Shown: positions 18,901-27,863 of the stretch, piece after piece
Position numbering within the stretch: the stretch's first letter is position 1
Layout of the letters: each line of letters opens with the position of its first letter
Source of the DNA: Flavobacteriaceae bacterium
Lineage (GTDB): Bacteria; Bacteroidota; Bacteroidia; Flavobacteriales; Flavobacteriaceae
Length of the DNA: 64,000 nt
Assembly: GCA_028279515.1 (NCBI GenBank)
Contig: JANQNQ010000009.1
Coordinates: forward strand, 124,001-188,000
Direction of reading: 5' to 3'
Translations under genes and position numbers: made by a program
The notes under the pieces: model-generated
What the model was told of the DNA's origin: nothing
Databases searched by the model: none
Seen by the model: only the letters and a program-made list of their open reading frames with translations

Positions 18901-21900
18901 CATGGTGCTATGGGATGCTGAACCTGTTGCCAATAGTGGTCCGATTTTTAACCGAGAAGAATTTGTTGGCTACACAATGCGTAATGATAACGGTAGTTTG
19001 TTTGACGGAACCTCTGATTTTTACTTGGAAGGAGGAAAGACCTATTATTTCTACATGACCACTAGCAGCGGAGGCTTAACTACATCGTACAAGGGTTCGG
19101 TTGGGGTTGTTGGAGATCAATTGACCTTTAATTGCGATTCGATCGGGACAAATTCGATACAATTATTGGTAGAAGACCCCTATGGAAATCGTGCAAGCTG
19201 TACTGCGCAAATTACCATTACAAATCCATTTGAAAACATCGCTTCCTGTATTGACGGAGTGCTGAACACCTATGTGCCAGATGATAACTTCGAACAAGCG
19301 CTTATCGACTTAGGACATGATGTCGGGCCTTTGGATGATCAGGTGCCTACGATAAACATAGCGAGCTTGTCAACACTTGACATCGCTTCAAAAGGTATTG
19401 CTGATCTAACAGGTATCGAAGGATTTATTTCTCTTACGTCTTTAAATGTTTCGAACAATGTGCTTAGCACTGCAGATTTTTCAAACAACACTCTGCTACA
19501 TACGTTAGACATTTCTGGTAATGCGTTTAATTCAATGGATGATTCGACCTTGAATCAATTGGCCGAGCTTTACGCAAGCGGTTGTTCATTTACTGAATTG
19601 GATTTCTCGAATAACACAGTGCTAACGCATTTGGATCTTTCCAATAACAACTTGAACAGATTGTATATTAAAAACGGTACGAATACCCAGCTTCAGCTTT
19701 TTAAAACCATAAACAATCCAGCTTTGGAATGTATCGAAGTGCAGGATGTCACATTCATGGAATCTAACTTTTCTAATTTCATAGATGGACATTCAAGGTT
19801 TTCAAACAATTGCTTTTATGACTATACATATGTTCCAGATAATGCTTTTGAGCAAGCATTGATAGACTTGGGCCTTGATGACTTTAGAAACGATTATGTT
19901 CTTACATCCAATATTATCGGACTTACCTCGCTTGAGGTTTCTTCAAGAAACATTAAGGACCTTACAGGGATTGAAGCTTTTGTCTCCTTGACAACCCTAG
20001 ATGTTTCAGATAATTTGCTGACCACAATCGACATCTCCAACAACATAGACTTAGATGTATTGAATGTGTCCAATAATACGCTGAATGCCCTGGATGTCAC
20101 TTACCTGATTAAATTGGGTACGCTGAATGCTTCAGATAATTCATTGGCACTTCTAGATGTTTCTAATTGTGTCTCACTCTTACAATTGGATGTTTCAAGC
20201 AATTCACTTACAGCTTTAGATATTTCTAAGAACACCGCCCTTACACAATTGAATGTTTCCGGCAATTCATTGACTTCACTAGACATTGCTAACAATAATG
20301 CACTCGAACAATTAAATGTTTCTAACAATTCATTCACGTCCTTAAATGTTTCTAACAATACAGCGCTCTTGCAATTGGATGTTTCTAATAATACGTTAAG
20401 TACGTTGGGACTGTCAAGTTTGACCAATTTGACCGCACTGAATATGGCTAGCAACTCATTTACCAACATTGATGTTAGCAATAATTCATTATTGCAAGTA
20501 TTGGACATTTCTGGCAATGCTATTAGCATGTTGGATGTATCCAGCCTAACAAATTTGGCAGAATTCTATGCGGCCAACAATGCGTTCGCAGCACTAGACC
20601 TTTCAAGTAATGGAGTTCTTACGAATGTGCTCATTTCAGGAAATTCAAACTTGATAACACTGAATCTAAAGAATGGAAACAATACAAACATCACAAGTTT
20701 CACGGCAGAAGATGTTCCGCATCTATTTTGTATAGAAGCAGACGACCCAACCTATATGCAAGCCAATTTTCCTGCTCCGTCGCCTGACGAGCGCTATGTG
20801 TTCTTGAGTGATTGTAACTACGGCGAAACCACCTATGTTCCGGATGATAATTTTGAACAGGCACTGATAGATCTAGGATATGATTATGGTCCCTTGGATG
20901 ATTACGTGCCGACCTCAAACATTTTTTTACTTAGGAACTTAACTATTAGTTCTAAAAGCATCAGCGATTTGACCGGTATAGAGGACTTTGCAGCACTTGA
21001 AGACTTAACAGCTTCTAGCAACGATCTGCAAACTGTTAACCTTTCATACAACACCAAAATTCGAAAATTGTCCTTTCAAGGGAATAATCTAGAGACCTTA
21101 GACCTCTCAAGTAATTCAAATCTTCACACGATATTTCTAGGGGCGAATCCTGATTTGAGAACCCTGAATCTTAAAAATGGGAACAACGGAAACATTCAAG
21201 CTGTGTTTCTGCAGCTTCTCCCTGAGCTACAATGTGTAGAGGTCGATGATCCTAATCATTTTTATTCGAATATCAATTTAGATGTTGTTGACGACCACAT
21301 CACATTTAGTAGTGATTGTCAATACGATTCGACCTATATACCGGATGACAATTTTGAACAGGCCTTGATCGATCTTGGGTATGACAATATCTTAGACGAC
21401 TATGTACTGCGAAGCGTCACGACTACCATCACTACCTTGGACCTGTCTGCAAAAAACATCATTGATCTAACTGGTTTGCAAGAGTTCACGGCACTAGAAG
21501 CACTAAACGTCTCTTATAACAATGTCACGGCCATCAACTTAACAAACATCCTGCCGTTGAGAGAGGTGATCCTTAACGACACCAGCATCCAGACGGTAAA
21601 CCTCGCTAATAATATCAACTTAGAAACGGTCAATGTGTCTAACAATGAGTACATTGATGAATTAAATGTAAAGAACGGCAACAATGCGAATTTTATAAGT
21701 TTCGACGCACTCAATGTCCCATATCTAGAGTGTATTGAGGTAAGCGACCCTGTCCATATGCAAAATAACTTCATGAACCGTGTAGACGACCATATCATGT
21801 TTACAACTAACTGTCGCTATAATATGACCTATGTGCCTGATGATAACTTCGAATCTTGGCTCATATCTTCCGGTTATGACGATGAGGCAGGGATTATGGA

Positions 21901-23041
21901 TAATTACCTTTGGAAGTGGGAAGCAGCAGGGGGAGTAAATATGACTCCGATAAACCGAAACATATCAGACTTTACAGGTTTACAAGATTTCATCAATATT
22001 AGAAGGTTCGACGTACGGGGCAATGCCATGGCATCTCTTGACCTAAGAGATAACACCAAGATAGAAACCGTAGATATTTCCAATAACCCCAACTTGACAA
22101 CTTTCCGCCTAAAAAACGGAAACAATACAAACATCACTAGCTTCACAGCATTGAACGTTCCAAATTTGTATTGTATTGAGGTAGACGACCCTGCGTATAT
22201 GACAGCTAATTTTTCAGACTCGGTAGACCCGCATATTGTGTTTACGTCAGATTGCTCTAGCTTCATTACATTGAACCTCAAAGTGTATTTACAAGGAGCG
22301 TTTTTAGGCACAAATACAGGAAGTCAAATGTTGATGCGAGACGATTTACGAGCAGCTCAATCCTTGCCAGTAGTAAGCCCATATGCAGATGCCTTAACCG
22401 TAGATACATCTGTTTTTGACCTTACGGGACCAAATGCAATAGTCGATTGGGTTTGGTTAGAATTACGCGATGCAACCGACAACACACTGATGGTAGCCGG
22501 CCAGTCAGCTTTAGTACAAAGAGACGGGGATGTCGTTAACCTAGCGGGAAAATCAACATTAGTTTTCGACATGCCGCCAGATTCCTACTATGTGGCGATC
22601 AAACACCGCAACCATCTTGGGGTCATGAGTGCCTCTCCTATGCCGTTAACAAATGTAACCACCGAATTAGACTTCACCAGTAATAGTATGGCAACGTATG
22701 GAAACCACGCCAGGACCACCTTCGGAATGCCTGATGGGACCTTAGGCATGTGGGCCGGTGATGCCAACGGAGATGGTAAGATTATTTTCCTAAACACCGG
22801 TGCTGAGGCCATCATTATCAAGAATGTAATATTGGCAGAATCGGCAGAGGGAAGTGTGTTCGGGGCCTCTATTTTTTATGTGGCAGATGGTTATTTTAAT
22901 CAAGATCTGAACATGGATCACAAAGTAATTTTCACGAACGGGGGTAATGAGCTTCAGTACATTAAAGATATTATATTGTCACACCCAGACAATCAGTTGC
23001 TCAATTCGGTGTTCTTTGTGATTTCAGCGCAATTGCCCTAA
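15995..23041 (+). CDS. Giant secreted glycine-rich / HYR / leucine-rich-repeat surface protein
   Basis: About 2348 residues from ATG 15995; an in-frame ATG at 15857 would add 46 residues before a clean signal peptide (ending LTIVGQS). Order: glycine-rich domain with G-runs of up to eight, like the ALK/LTK-type domain (16200-16980); several HYR/Ig-like modules (to about 19260), one with PPVITCPEDITFIVENGS; five modules each opening with TYVPDDNFEQALIDLG or a variant (near 19268, 19827, 20831, 21332, 21827) and holding 21-residue LRRs of type LxxLDVSxNxLTxLDISxN; and a C-terminal domain with VDWVWLELRD, IKHRNHLGVM and two Asp-rich, dockerin-like DANGDGK repeats. Probably an adhesin or matrix protein. 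It interrupts a conserved housekeeping block. Confidence 0.88.
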   Translation: MTISLIKPSAVLRFFVTAFWWLLFMAPLTIVGQSDLVANGNWHKLHYSGNYVDLKIPENTTFTHVEFSVAGGNGGKVYNLTECSTIEGGRGALVKGVFTLGNSVGNIPKGRVLRFVVGGKGEDNSGAGGGGGGGGSGIMDVANNRILVVAGGGGGSSAHSSIFGCYDYAGKNASLTTSGTSGGSGGNHTFAGGTNGNGGECTGATPYGGGGGGAFGHALGLNGVNYDIGGDEGTWGGGAGGTAQSGSYTVRKGGWGFGGGGAGFSNSSISGYSLNGAGGGGGGYSGGGAGNYGDRRGGGGGSYVETDSYSEFFQIKDGNDTENGYVSYRFLNANDCNPTITSLSVYNPPNCSGEPSVTFNLGGNAGCSNLYYTINDSNGYYSQFNYTGTFSGMPAGNYTAELRQEIWTPQNGTQFIVHDQKPFTITSVNDQEFPTAVCKNVTVRLNSAGVGTLYATDVDNGSYDDCGITQIGFPEPGTTFNLLPSLTFTCDDLGQGPLNRTFMVKDAANRFAYCLFEVTLEDTSGPKPINPDFDGNLDLVIPIGPSGTFTLTEDYLGLSQLFEDNCTSPENFEVVWYGGNDNDTYTCDDVSSTPFSIIAYVRDEDNLASSGITFTTYVVDTSMADVTYNQNITLNLGSNGEAALTQNDVLISATDDNCLTESEIFNSYDFSNMVFNCSQVGVNNVNLISSNASVPTLALTVTIPNTLPTVTANDVSMALDDNGVYQLIIDDVDFVIAAHPCISDSDVRGVYSIPNDALNYDCSDIGDHVINLNKSDASYPDVSFTLSIADETPPVITCPEDITFIVENGSETATFNLTATDACSSATIVQTEGIASGGDFPIGITTNTFKATDAHGNESFCSFDVTALDKMPPTANCNDVSFSLDTDTGTHVVQISDIDNGSIDNSGQVSLSLSAFVFEGETSNTTEPDALFGDQEMFFFNLYEFVAPISATYEFKFTADVSASGDRAVMVLWDAEPVANSGPIFNREEFVGYTMRNDNGSLFDGTSDFYLEGGKTYYFYMTTSSGGLTTSYKGSVGVVGDQLTFNCDSIGTNSIQLLVEDPYGNRASCTAQITITNPFENIASCIDGVLNTYVPDDNFEQALIDLGHDVGPLDDQVPTINIASLSTLDIASKGIADLTGIEGFISLTSLNVSNNVLSTADFSNNTLLHTLDISGNAFNSMDDSTLNQLAELYASGCSFTELDFSNNTVLTHLDLSNNNLNRLYIKNGTNTQLQLFKTINNPALECIEVQDVTFMESNFSNFIDGHSRFSNNCFYDYTYVPDNAFEQALIDLGLDDFRNDYVLTSNIIGLTSLEVSSRNIKDLTGIEAFVSLTTLDVSDNLLTTIDISNNIDLDVLNVSNNTLNALDVTYLIKLGTLNASDNSLALLDVSNCVSLLQLDVSSNSLTALDISKNTALTQLNVSGNSLTSLDIANNNALEQLNVSNNSFTSLNVSNNTALLQLDVSNNTLSTLGLSSLTNLTALNMASNSFTNIDVSNNSLLQVLDISGNAISMLDVSSLTNLAEFYAANNAFAALDLSSNGVLTNVLISGNSNLITLNLKNGNNTNITSFTAEDVPHLFCIEADDPTYMQANFPAPSPDERYVFLSDCNYGETTYVPDDNFEQALIDLGYDYGPLDDYVPTSNIFLLRNLTISSKSISDLTGIEDFAALEDLTASSNDLQTVNLSYNTKIRKLSFQGNNLETLDLSSNSNLHTIFLGANPDLRTLNLKNGNNGNIQAVFLQLLPELQCVEVDDPNHFYSNINLDVVDDHITFSSDCQYDSTYIPDDNFEQALIDLGYDNILDDYVLRSVTTTITTLDLSAKNIIDLTGLQEFTALEALNVSYNNVTAINLTNILPLREVILNDTSIQTVNLANNINLETVNVSNNEYIDELNVKNGNNANFISFDALNVPYLECIEVSDPVHMQNNFMNRVDDHIMFTTNCRYNMTYVPDDNFESWLISSGYDDEAGIMDNYLWKWEAAGGVNMTPINRNISDFTGLQDFINIRRFDVRGNAMASLDLRDNTKIETVDISNNPNLTTFRLKNGNNTNITSFTALNVPNLYCIEVDDPAYMTANFSDSVDPHIVFTSDCSSFITLNLKVYLQGAFLGTNTGSQMLMRDDLRAAQSLPVVSPYADALTVDTSVFDLTGPNAIVDWVWLELRDATDNTLMVAGQSALVQRDGDVVNLAGKSTLVFDMPPDSYYVAIKHRNHLGVMSASPMPLTNVTTELDFTSNSMATYGNHARTTFGMPDGTLGMWAGDANGDGKIIFLNTGAEAIIIKNVILAESAEGSVFGASIFYVADGYFNQDLNMDHKVIFTNGGNELQYIKDIILSHPDNQLLNSVFFVISAQLP
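19268..22256 (+). repeat. Five LRR modules in the giant surface protein
   Basis: Coding repeats. Module starts near 19268, 19827, 20831, 21332 and 21827; lengths about 558, 1005, 501, 495 and 430 bp. Module 2 is expanded by a tandem run of 21-residue LRRs (about 20030-20560), the likely site of slippage or recombination. Confidence 0.8.
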
Positions 23042-23185
23042 ATATGATTTTTTGGTAGTGTGGCTCTTCTACCTAAAAAACACATACAAAATGCTAAAGC
23101 CGCATTTTCATTAGGACATTTGTCAAAAGGCAAGTATCTTGTGCTATTCAAACAAGATGATTAACCGATTCTTTATATCAACTTC

Positions 23186-24886
23186 ATGAAAGTATTAGTT
23201 TCTATTGCTCGCGTGATCGTCGGAGCACTCTTTATCTTTAGCGGATTTATCAAGCTCAACGACCCATTAGGGTTTTCCTATAAATTACAAGAGTATTTTG
23301 GGGCCGACGTACTCGGACTCGAATTTCTGATTCCCTATGCCTTGCCATTAGCCGTCTTTTTGGTCATTTTTGAAGTGGTGCTGGGAGTAATGTTACTACT
23401 AGGATACAAGGTGAAATTCACGATGTGGAGCCTGTTGCTCATGATTCTCTTTTTCACTTTCCTTACTTTTTACTCGGCCTATTTCGAAAAAGTGACCGAT
23501 TGCGGTTGCTTTGGGGATGCAATTCCACTAACACCTTGGGAGTCCTTCTGGAAAGATGTGATTCTGTTGGTGTTGATACTATTCCTTTTTTGGAAAAGAG
23601 AACTCATCAAACCCATATTTGGAAAAATGCCAACCACGATTCTCACCTATGTTTCGGTGATTCTTTGTGCTTGGTTTGGGTATCATGTGTTAATGCATTT
23701 ACCTTCCCTTGATTTTAGACCCTATAAAGAAGGGGTCAATATCACTGAAGGGATGATCATTCCAGAAGATGCACCAAAGCCGATCTTTGAATACAACTGG
23801 AAATTCAACGTAAATGGTAAAGAAGAGATTCACAAGACTTCAGGAGAATATCCAACCGTAGATGGCGAATTACTAGGAGTTGAAACCAAGATGATCGATG
23901 AAGGCTATGAGCCACCGATTCATGACTTTTCAATCGAAAAAGATGAAAAAGACCATACCAAGAAATTCCTAACCACAGAGAATTTGGTCATGGTAGTTGC
24001 CTACAACCTCTCTAAATCAGAAGACGAAGGAATAGGGGCTATGAAAGCCGCCACGGATCAGGCGCTTAGAAACGGATACAAAGTCATCGGGCTCTCAGCA
24101 TCGGGACCTGAAGACATTGCGAACTTCAAAAAGGACCACAAGCTTAATTTTGACTTTTACTTCTGTGATGAGACAGCGCTTAAGACAATCGTTAGGTCTA
24201 ATCCTGGAGTCTTGAAGCTTAACAAAGGAACCATCCTGCAAAAACTACACTGGAACGATCTAGACGAACTTCAATTAGAAACCTTAGACAACGCGATTCC
24301 TAACCTGAATTTTGAATTGAAAAAGCAATTGGACAGCGTATATGCACTAGATCAGAAATACCGTGAGCTATACATGCAAGCTAAAACCAATGAAGAGCGC
24401 GATTCACTCTGGGGATTGCAACGCAAAGCCGACGTATCGAATTTGGCATTCATCGAAGAAGTAATCAAAGAACATGGATACCCCGGGAAATCAATAGTTG
24501 GAGAACCGACCAACAAAGCCGCATGGTATGTTATTCAGCACTCGGATAAGATTCCTGAGTATATCGATCTGATGAAAGCAGCAGGAACCAAAGACGAACT
24601 CCCTTTTCGTTTGGTAGCCATGATGGAAGATAGATATCTCATGAGCAAAGATCAAGAACAACTGTACGGCACACAAGGAATGACCTACTTTATCGATGGT
24701 GAAGATGTGAGTTTTATGTGGCCGATCAAAGATCACGAAAATGTTAACCAACGTCGCAAGGAAGCAGGATTTGAAGAAGATATCGAAGCGTACAGTAAAG
24801 GTTTGGGTATCGAATACAAGCCGATAACACTAGAAGAAGCATTGGTCATCAGACAAAAAATGCGCGATAGCAGAAAGAAGCAGTAA
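23186..24886 (+). CDS. DoxX-type membrane protein fused to a DUF6624 domain
   Basis: 566 residues. N-terminal four-helix DoxX domain (about 1-145: SIARVIVGALFIFSGFIKLND, with CGCFG), a further membrane segment, then a soluble thioredoxin-like part (about 200-350), the Bacteroidota BT_3928-like arrangement. The last about 190 residues look like DUF6624: DQKYRELY, HGYPGKSIVG, AAWYVIQHSD, MEDRYLM, QLYGTQGM and RRKEAGFEEDIEAY. DoxX proteins act in membrane redox homeostasis; the added domain is of unknown function. The stop is immediately followed by the permease ATG. Confidence 0.82.
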   Translation: MKVLVSIARVIVGALFIFSGFIKLNDPLGFSYKLQEYFGADVLGLEFLIPYALPLAVFLVIFEVVLGVMLLLGYKVKFTMWSLLLMILFFTFLTFYSAYFEKVTDCGCFGDAIPLTPWESFWKDVILLVLILFLFWKRELIKPIFGKMPTTILTYVSVILCAWFGYHVLMHLPSLDFRPYKEGVNITEGMIIPEDAPKPIFEYNWKFNVNGKEEIHKTSGEYPTVDGELLGVETKMIDEGYEPPIHDFSIEKDEKDHTKKFLTTENLVMVVAYNLSKSEDEGIGAMKAATDQALRNGYKVIGLSASGPEDIANFKKDHKLNFDFYFCDETALKTIVRSNPGVLKLNKGTILQKLHWNDLDELQLETLDNAIPNLNFELKKQLDSVYALDQKYRELYMQAKTNEERDSLWGLQRKADVSNLAFIEEVIKEHGYPGKSIVGEPTNKAAWYVIQHSDKIPEYIDLMKAAGTKDELPFRLVAMMEDRYLMSKDQEQLYGTQGMTYFIDGEDVSFMWPIKDHENVNQRRKEAGFEEDIEAYSKGLGIEYKPITLEEALVIRQKMRDSRKKQ

Positions 24887-25963
24887 ATGCTGGGATACAT
24901 CTCAAATAAGGTCTTTTATGCGCTGCTTACTTTAGTAGGGGTAGTGACCGTCATTTTCTTTTTGTTCAACATACTTCCAGGAGATCCAGCGCAGATGATG
25001 TTGGGTCAAAAAGAGAACCAAGAGCAGTTAGCGATCATTCAAAAGAAGTATGGCTTTGACAAGCCCTTGGGAACGCAGTTTTTGTATTATATAAACGACC
25101 TTTCTCCTGTATCGTTTCATTCTAAGAACGAAGACGATTATACGTTTTTATCCGATGGAAAGTATACAGCTACGAGTCTGTTTTCAACAGAGAATACGAC
25201 TGTAGTGCTCAAATGGCCCTATCTCAGGGAGTCCTTCCAAAAAAGCGGAAAAAAAGTAACTCAAGTAATTGGCGAGACACTACCAAACACCATTGTTTTG
25301 GCCGTTTCGGCCATTGTCATTGCTATGATACTCGGTATTTTACTCGGAATCGTTTCGGCCTTGTTCAAAGACAGATGGTTGGATAAAGCGATACAAGTGG
25401 TGAGCACCTTAGGGATGAGTGTTCCTTCGTTTTTTAGTGCGATCCTCTTTGCTTGGTTGTTTGGTTTTATCCTTCACAAATACACCAACCTCAATATGAC
25501 CGGAAGCTTGTACGAAGTGGACGATTTTGGAGAGTTTGTCGCCATCAAATGGAAGAATTTGATCCTTCCTGCGATTGTACTTGGGATTCGTCCGTTGGCC
25601 GTCGTGATTCAGCTTATGCGAAATTCATTGTTAGAGGTCATGGGTCAAGACTACATACGAACCGCAAGAGCCAAAGGGCTTTCCGAATTTCAAGTGATCA
25701 GAAGGCACGCAGTCAAAAACGCCCTAAATCCTGTGATCACAGCGATTTCAGGATGGTTTGCTAGTATGTTGGCAGGAGCCGTTTTTGTCGAGTATATATT
25801 TGGATGGAATGGCCTCGGAAAAGAAATTGTCGATGCCTTGAACACCTTGGACCTTCCGGTGATTATGGGTGCCGTGTTGGTGATTGCCACTATGTTCATA
25901 TTGATTAATATCTTTGTCGATGTGATCTACGGATGGTTGGATCCAAAAATTAGAATACGTTAA
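24887..25963 (+). CDS. Single ABC-type peptide permease subunit (DppB/OppB-like)
   Basis: 358 residues. Typical start (LGYISNKVFYALLTLVGVVTVIFFLFNILPGDP), a periplasmic insert of roughly 70 residues after the first helix, five more helices and the EAA-type loop (DYIRTARAKGLSEFQVIRRHAVKNAL). Such proteins normally pair with a second permease, an ATPase and a binding protein; none is near. The start codon directly follows the previous stop, so it is in the DoxX-tpiA operon. Confidence 0.85.
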   Translation: MLGYISNKVFYALLTLVGVVTVIFFLFNILPGDPAQMMLGQKENQEQLAIIQKKYGFDKPLGTQFLYYINDLSPVSFHSKNEDDYTFLSDGKYTATSLFSTENTTVVLKWPYLRESFQKSGKKVTQVIGETLPNTIVLAVSAIVIAMILGILLGIVSALFKDRWLDKAIQVVSTLGMSVPSFFSAILFAWLFGFILHKYTNLNMTGSLYEVDDFGEFVAIKWKNLILPAIVLGIRPLAVVIQLMRNSLLEVMGQDYIRTARAKGLSEFQVIRRHAVKNALNPVITAISGWFASMLAGAVFVEYIFGWNGLGKEIVDALNTLDLPVIMGAVLVIATMFILINIFVDVIYGWLDPKIRIR

Positions 25964-25986
25964 ACAAAGAACATAAAACCAATCTA

Positions 25987-26736
25987 ATGAGAAGAAAAAT
26001 TGTAGCCGGAAACTGGAAGATGAACAACGACCTTTCAGCGACCCAAGCATTATTGACCGAATTGAAAAAACAATTGCCAGATACGCAAGCAGAGGTGATG
26101 GTGGCACCTACTTTTGTGAACTTGTTTCCAGCGTTCGAAGCAGCACGAACATCAAAGATCCAGGTAGTAGCTCAAAACATGCATTTTGCAGAAAGCGGAG
26201 CATATACGGGTGAGGTTTCGGCAGAGATGTTAGGAAGTATAGGCATTGAAGCAGTGATCTTAGGGCACTCAGAAAGACGTGCATACTTTGGCGAAGACGA
26301 TGCACTGTTGGCGAAAAAAGTAGATACAGCATTGAGCCATGAAATGGAGATCATCTTTTGTTTTGGTGAGGAACTAGATGATCGCAAGTCAGGAAATCAC
26401 TTTAACATTGTAGAGTCACAGCTTAAGAATGCTTTATTTCATTTGGCACCTGATGCATGGGACTTTATCGTACTAGCTTATGAGCCTGTTTGGGCTATCG
26501 GTACGGGTGAGACTGCATCCCCTGAACAAGCGCAAGAAATGCACGAGTTTATCAGAAAGACCATTGCTAGTAAATACGGACAGGAAATTGCAGATCGCGT
26601 TTCTATTCTTTATGGCGGAAGCGTAAAACCAAACAACGCACAAGAGATCTTCTCGAAGCCCGACGTTGATGGCGGACTCATTGGCGGGGCATCGCTAAAA
26701 GCGGAAGATTTCACAGCGATTATCAAGAGCATTTAA
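25987..26736 (+). CDS. tpiA: Triosephosphate isomerase
   Basis: 249 residues, full length. GNWKMNND at the start, VILGHSERR with the catalytic His, VLAYEPVWAIGTG with the catalytic Glu, and YGGSVKPNNA. Glycolysis, cytoplasm. The last base of its stop codon is the first base of the prmA ATG (TAATG). Confidence 0.97.
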   Translation: MRRKIVAGNWKMNNDLSATQALLTELKKQLPDTQAEVMVAPTFVNLFPAFEAARTSKIQVVAQNMHFAESGAYTGEVSAEMLGSIGIEAVILGHSERRAYFGEDDALLAKKVDTALSHEMEIIFCFGEELDDRKSGNHFNIVESQLKNALFHLAPDAWDFIVLAYEPVWAIGTGETASPEQAQEMHEFIRKTIASKYGQEIADRVSILYGGSVKPNNAQEIFSKPDVDGGLIGGASLKAEDFTAIIKSI

Positions 26737-27569
26737 TGAGTGTTGTTTACATATCATACACGTTTAAAGTAACACCAGTACAACCCGGAACCGAGATTCT
26801 GATAGCGGAGCTCGGTTTCGCTGGTTTTGAAAGTTTTGTTGAGAACGAGGCAGGTGTCACAGCCTATATTCAAAAGGAAGAATGGCATGAAGACATCCTG
26901 AAAGACATTCAAATTTTGGAGAACGAAATGTTCACCATCTCCTATGAGCATGAAGAGATTGCTCAGGTAAACTGGAATGCCGAATGGGAGAAGAACTTTC
27001 AACCCATACAAGTTGACGATATGTGTACCGTTAGGGCGCCTTTTCACGAAGTGCCAAAAACACAATATGACATCATCATAGAACCCAAAATGTCTTTTGG
27101 TACGGGGCATCATGAGACCACACACATGATGATCCAGCATATACTAAAGAATGATTTCGAAGGAAAAACAGTCCTCGACATGGGCTGTGGAACTGGTGTT
27201 CTGGCCATTCTGGCTGAAATGAAAGGAGCGAAGGCTGTGGATGCCATCGATATTGACAACTGGTGCTATATCAATTCCTTAGAGAATATTGAAAGGAATC
27301 ATTGCAAGCACATCATCGCTTACGAAGGTGATGTCGCTCTACTTGAAGGAAAGAACTACGATATGGTCATCGCCAACATCAACCGAAACATTCTGCTCAG
27401 AGATATGGCCCAATACGTTGCTTGCCTTAATCCAGGCGGAACCCTTTTCCTCAGCGGATTTTACCAAGAAGACATTCCATTGATCGACGAAACGTGCAAT
27501 AAGTTAGGGCTTACTTTCGTTGAAAACTTTGAGAAGAACAATTGGGTTGCCGTAAAATATGTAAATTAG
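26736..27569 (+). CDS. prmA: Ribosomal protein L11 methyltransferase
   Basis: 277 residues. SAM-binding motif VLDMGCGTGVLAIL and post-motif VIANINRNILL in place of the usual NPP-like loop; SFGTGHHETT upstream is typical of PrmA. Methylates lysines of uL11. Coupled to tpiA by a 1-bp overlap and followed 14 bp later by clpS. Confidence 0.93.
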   Translation: MSVVYISYTFKVTPVQPGTEILIAELGFAGFESFVENEAGVTAYIQKEEWHEDILKDIQILENEMFTISYEHEEIAQVNWNAEWEKNFQPIQVDDMCTVRAPFHEVPKTQYDIIIEPKMSFGTGHHETTHMMIQHILKNDFEGKTVLDMGCGTGVLAILAEMKGAKAVDAIDIDNWCYINSLENIERNHCKHIIAYEGDVALLEGKNYDMVIANINRNILLRDMAQYVACLNPGGTLFLSGFYQEDIPLIDETCNKLGLTFVENFEKNNWVAVKYVN

Positions 27570-27583
27570 CAAAAAGGTCAGCA

Positions 27584-27859
27584 ATGAGCACGCAAGAAAA
27601 AACTTCAGAAGAGCTGCTCCTAGAAGAAGCAGTAAAAGAAAACAACGAGATCATTCTTTACAATGACGACGTAAATACGTTTGATCATGTAATCGACACC
27701 CTGATCTATGCATGCGATCATACCCCAGAGCAGGCCGAACAATGTTCGATCATCGTACACTACAAGGGAAAATGTACGGTAAAAACAGGAGAGTACGAAG
27801 ACCTTAAGCCGCGTTGCACCATGCTGCTCGATGCTGGTCTTAGCGCTGAGATCATCTAA
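27584..27859 (+). CDS. clpS: ATP-dependent Clp protease adaptor ClpS
   Basis: 91 residues from ATG 27584. Core motif ILYNDDVNTFDHVIDTL then HYKGKCTVKTG, the N-degron binding surface. Delivers N-end-rule substrates to ClpAP. A longer reading starting at 27542 would overlap prmA and is not needed. Ends 4 bp from the convergent protease stop. Confidence 0.94.
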   Translation: MSTQEKTSEELLLEEAVKENNEIILYNDDVNTFDHVIDTLIYACDHTPEQAEQCSIIVHYKGKCTVKTGEYEDLKPRCTMLLDAGLSAEII

Positions 27860-27863
27860 TTCC

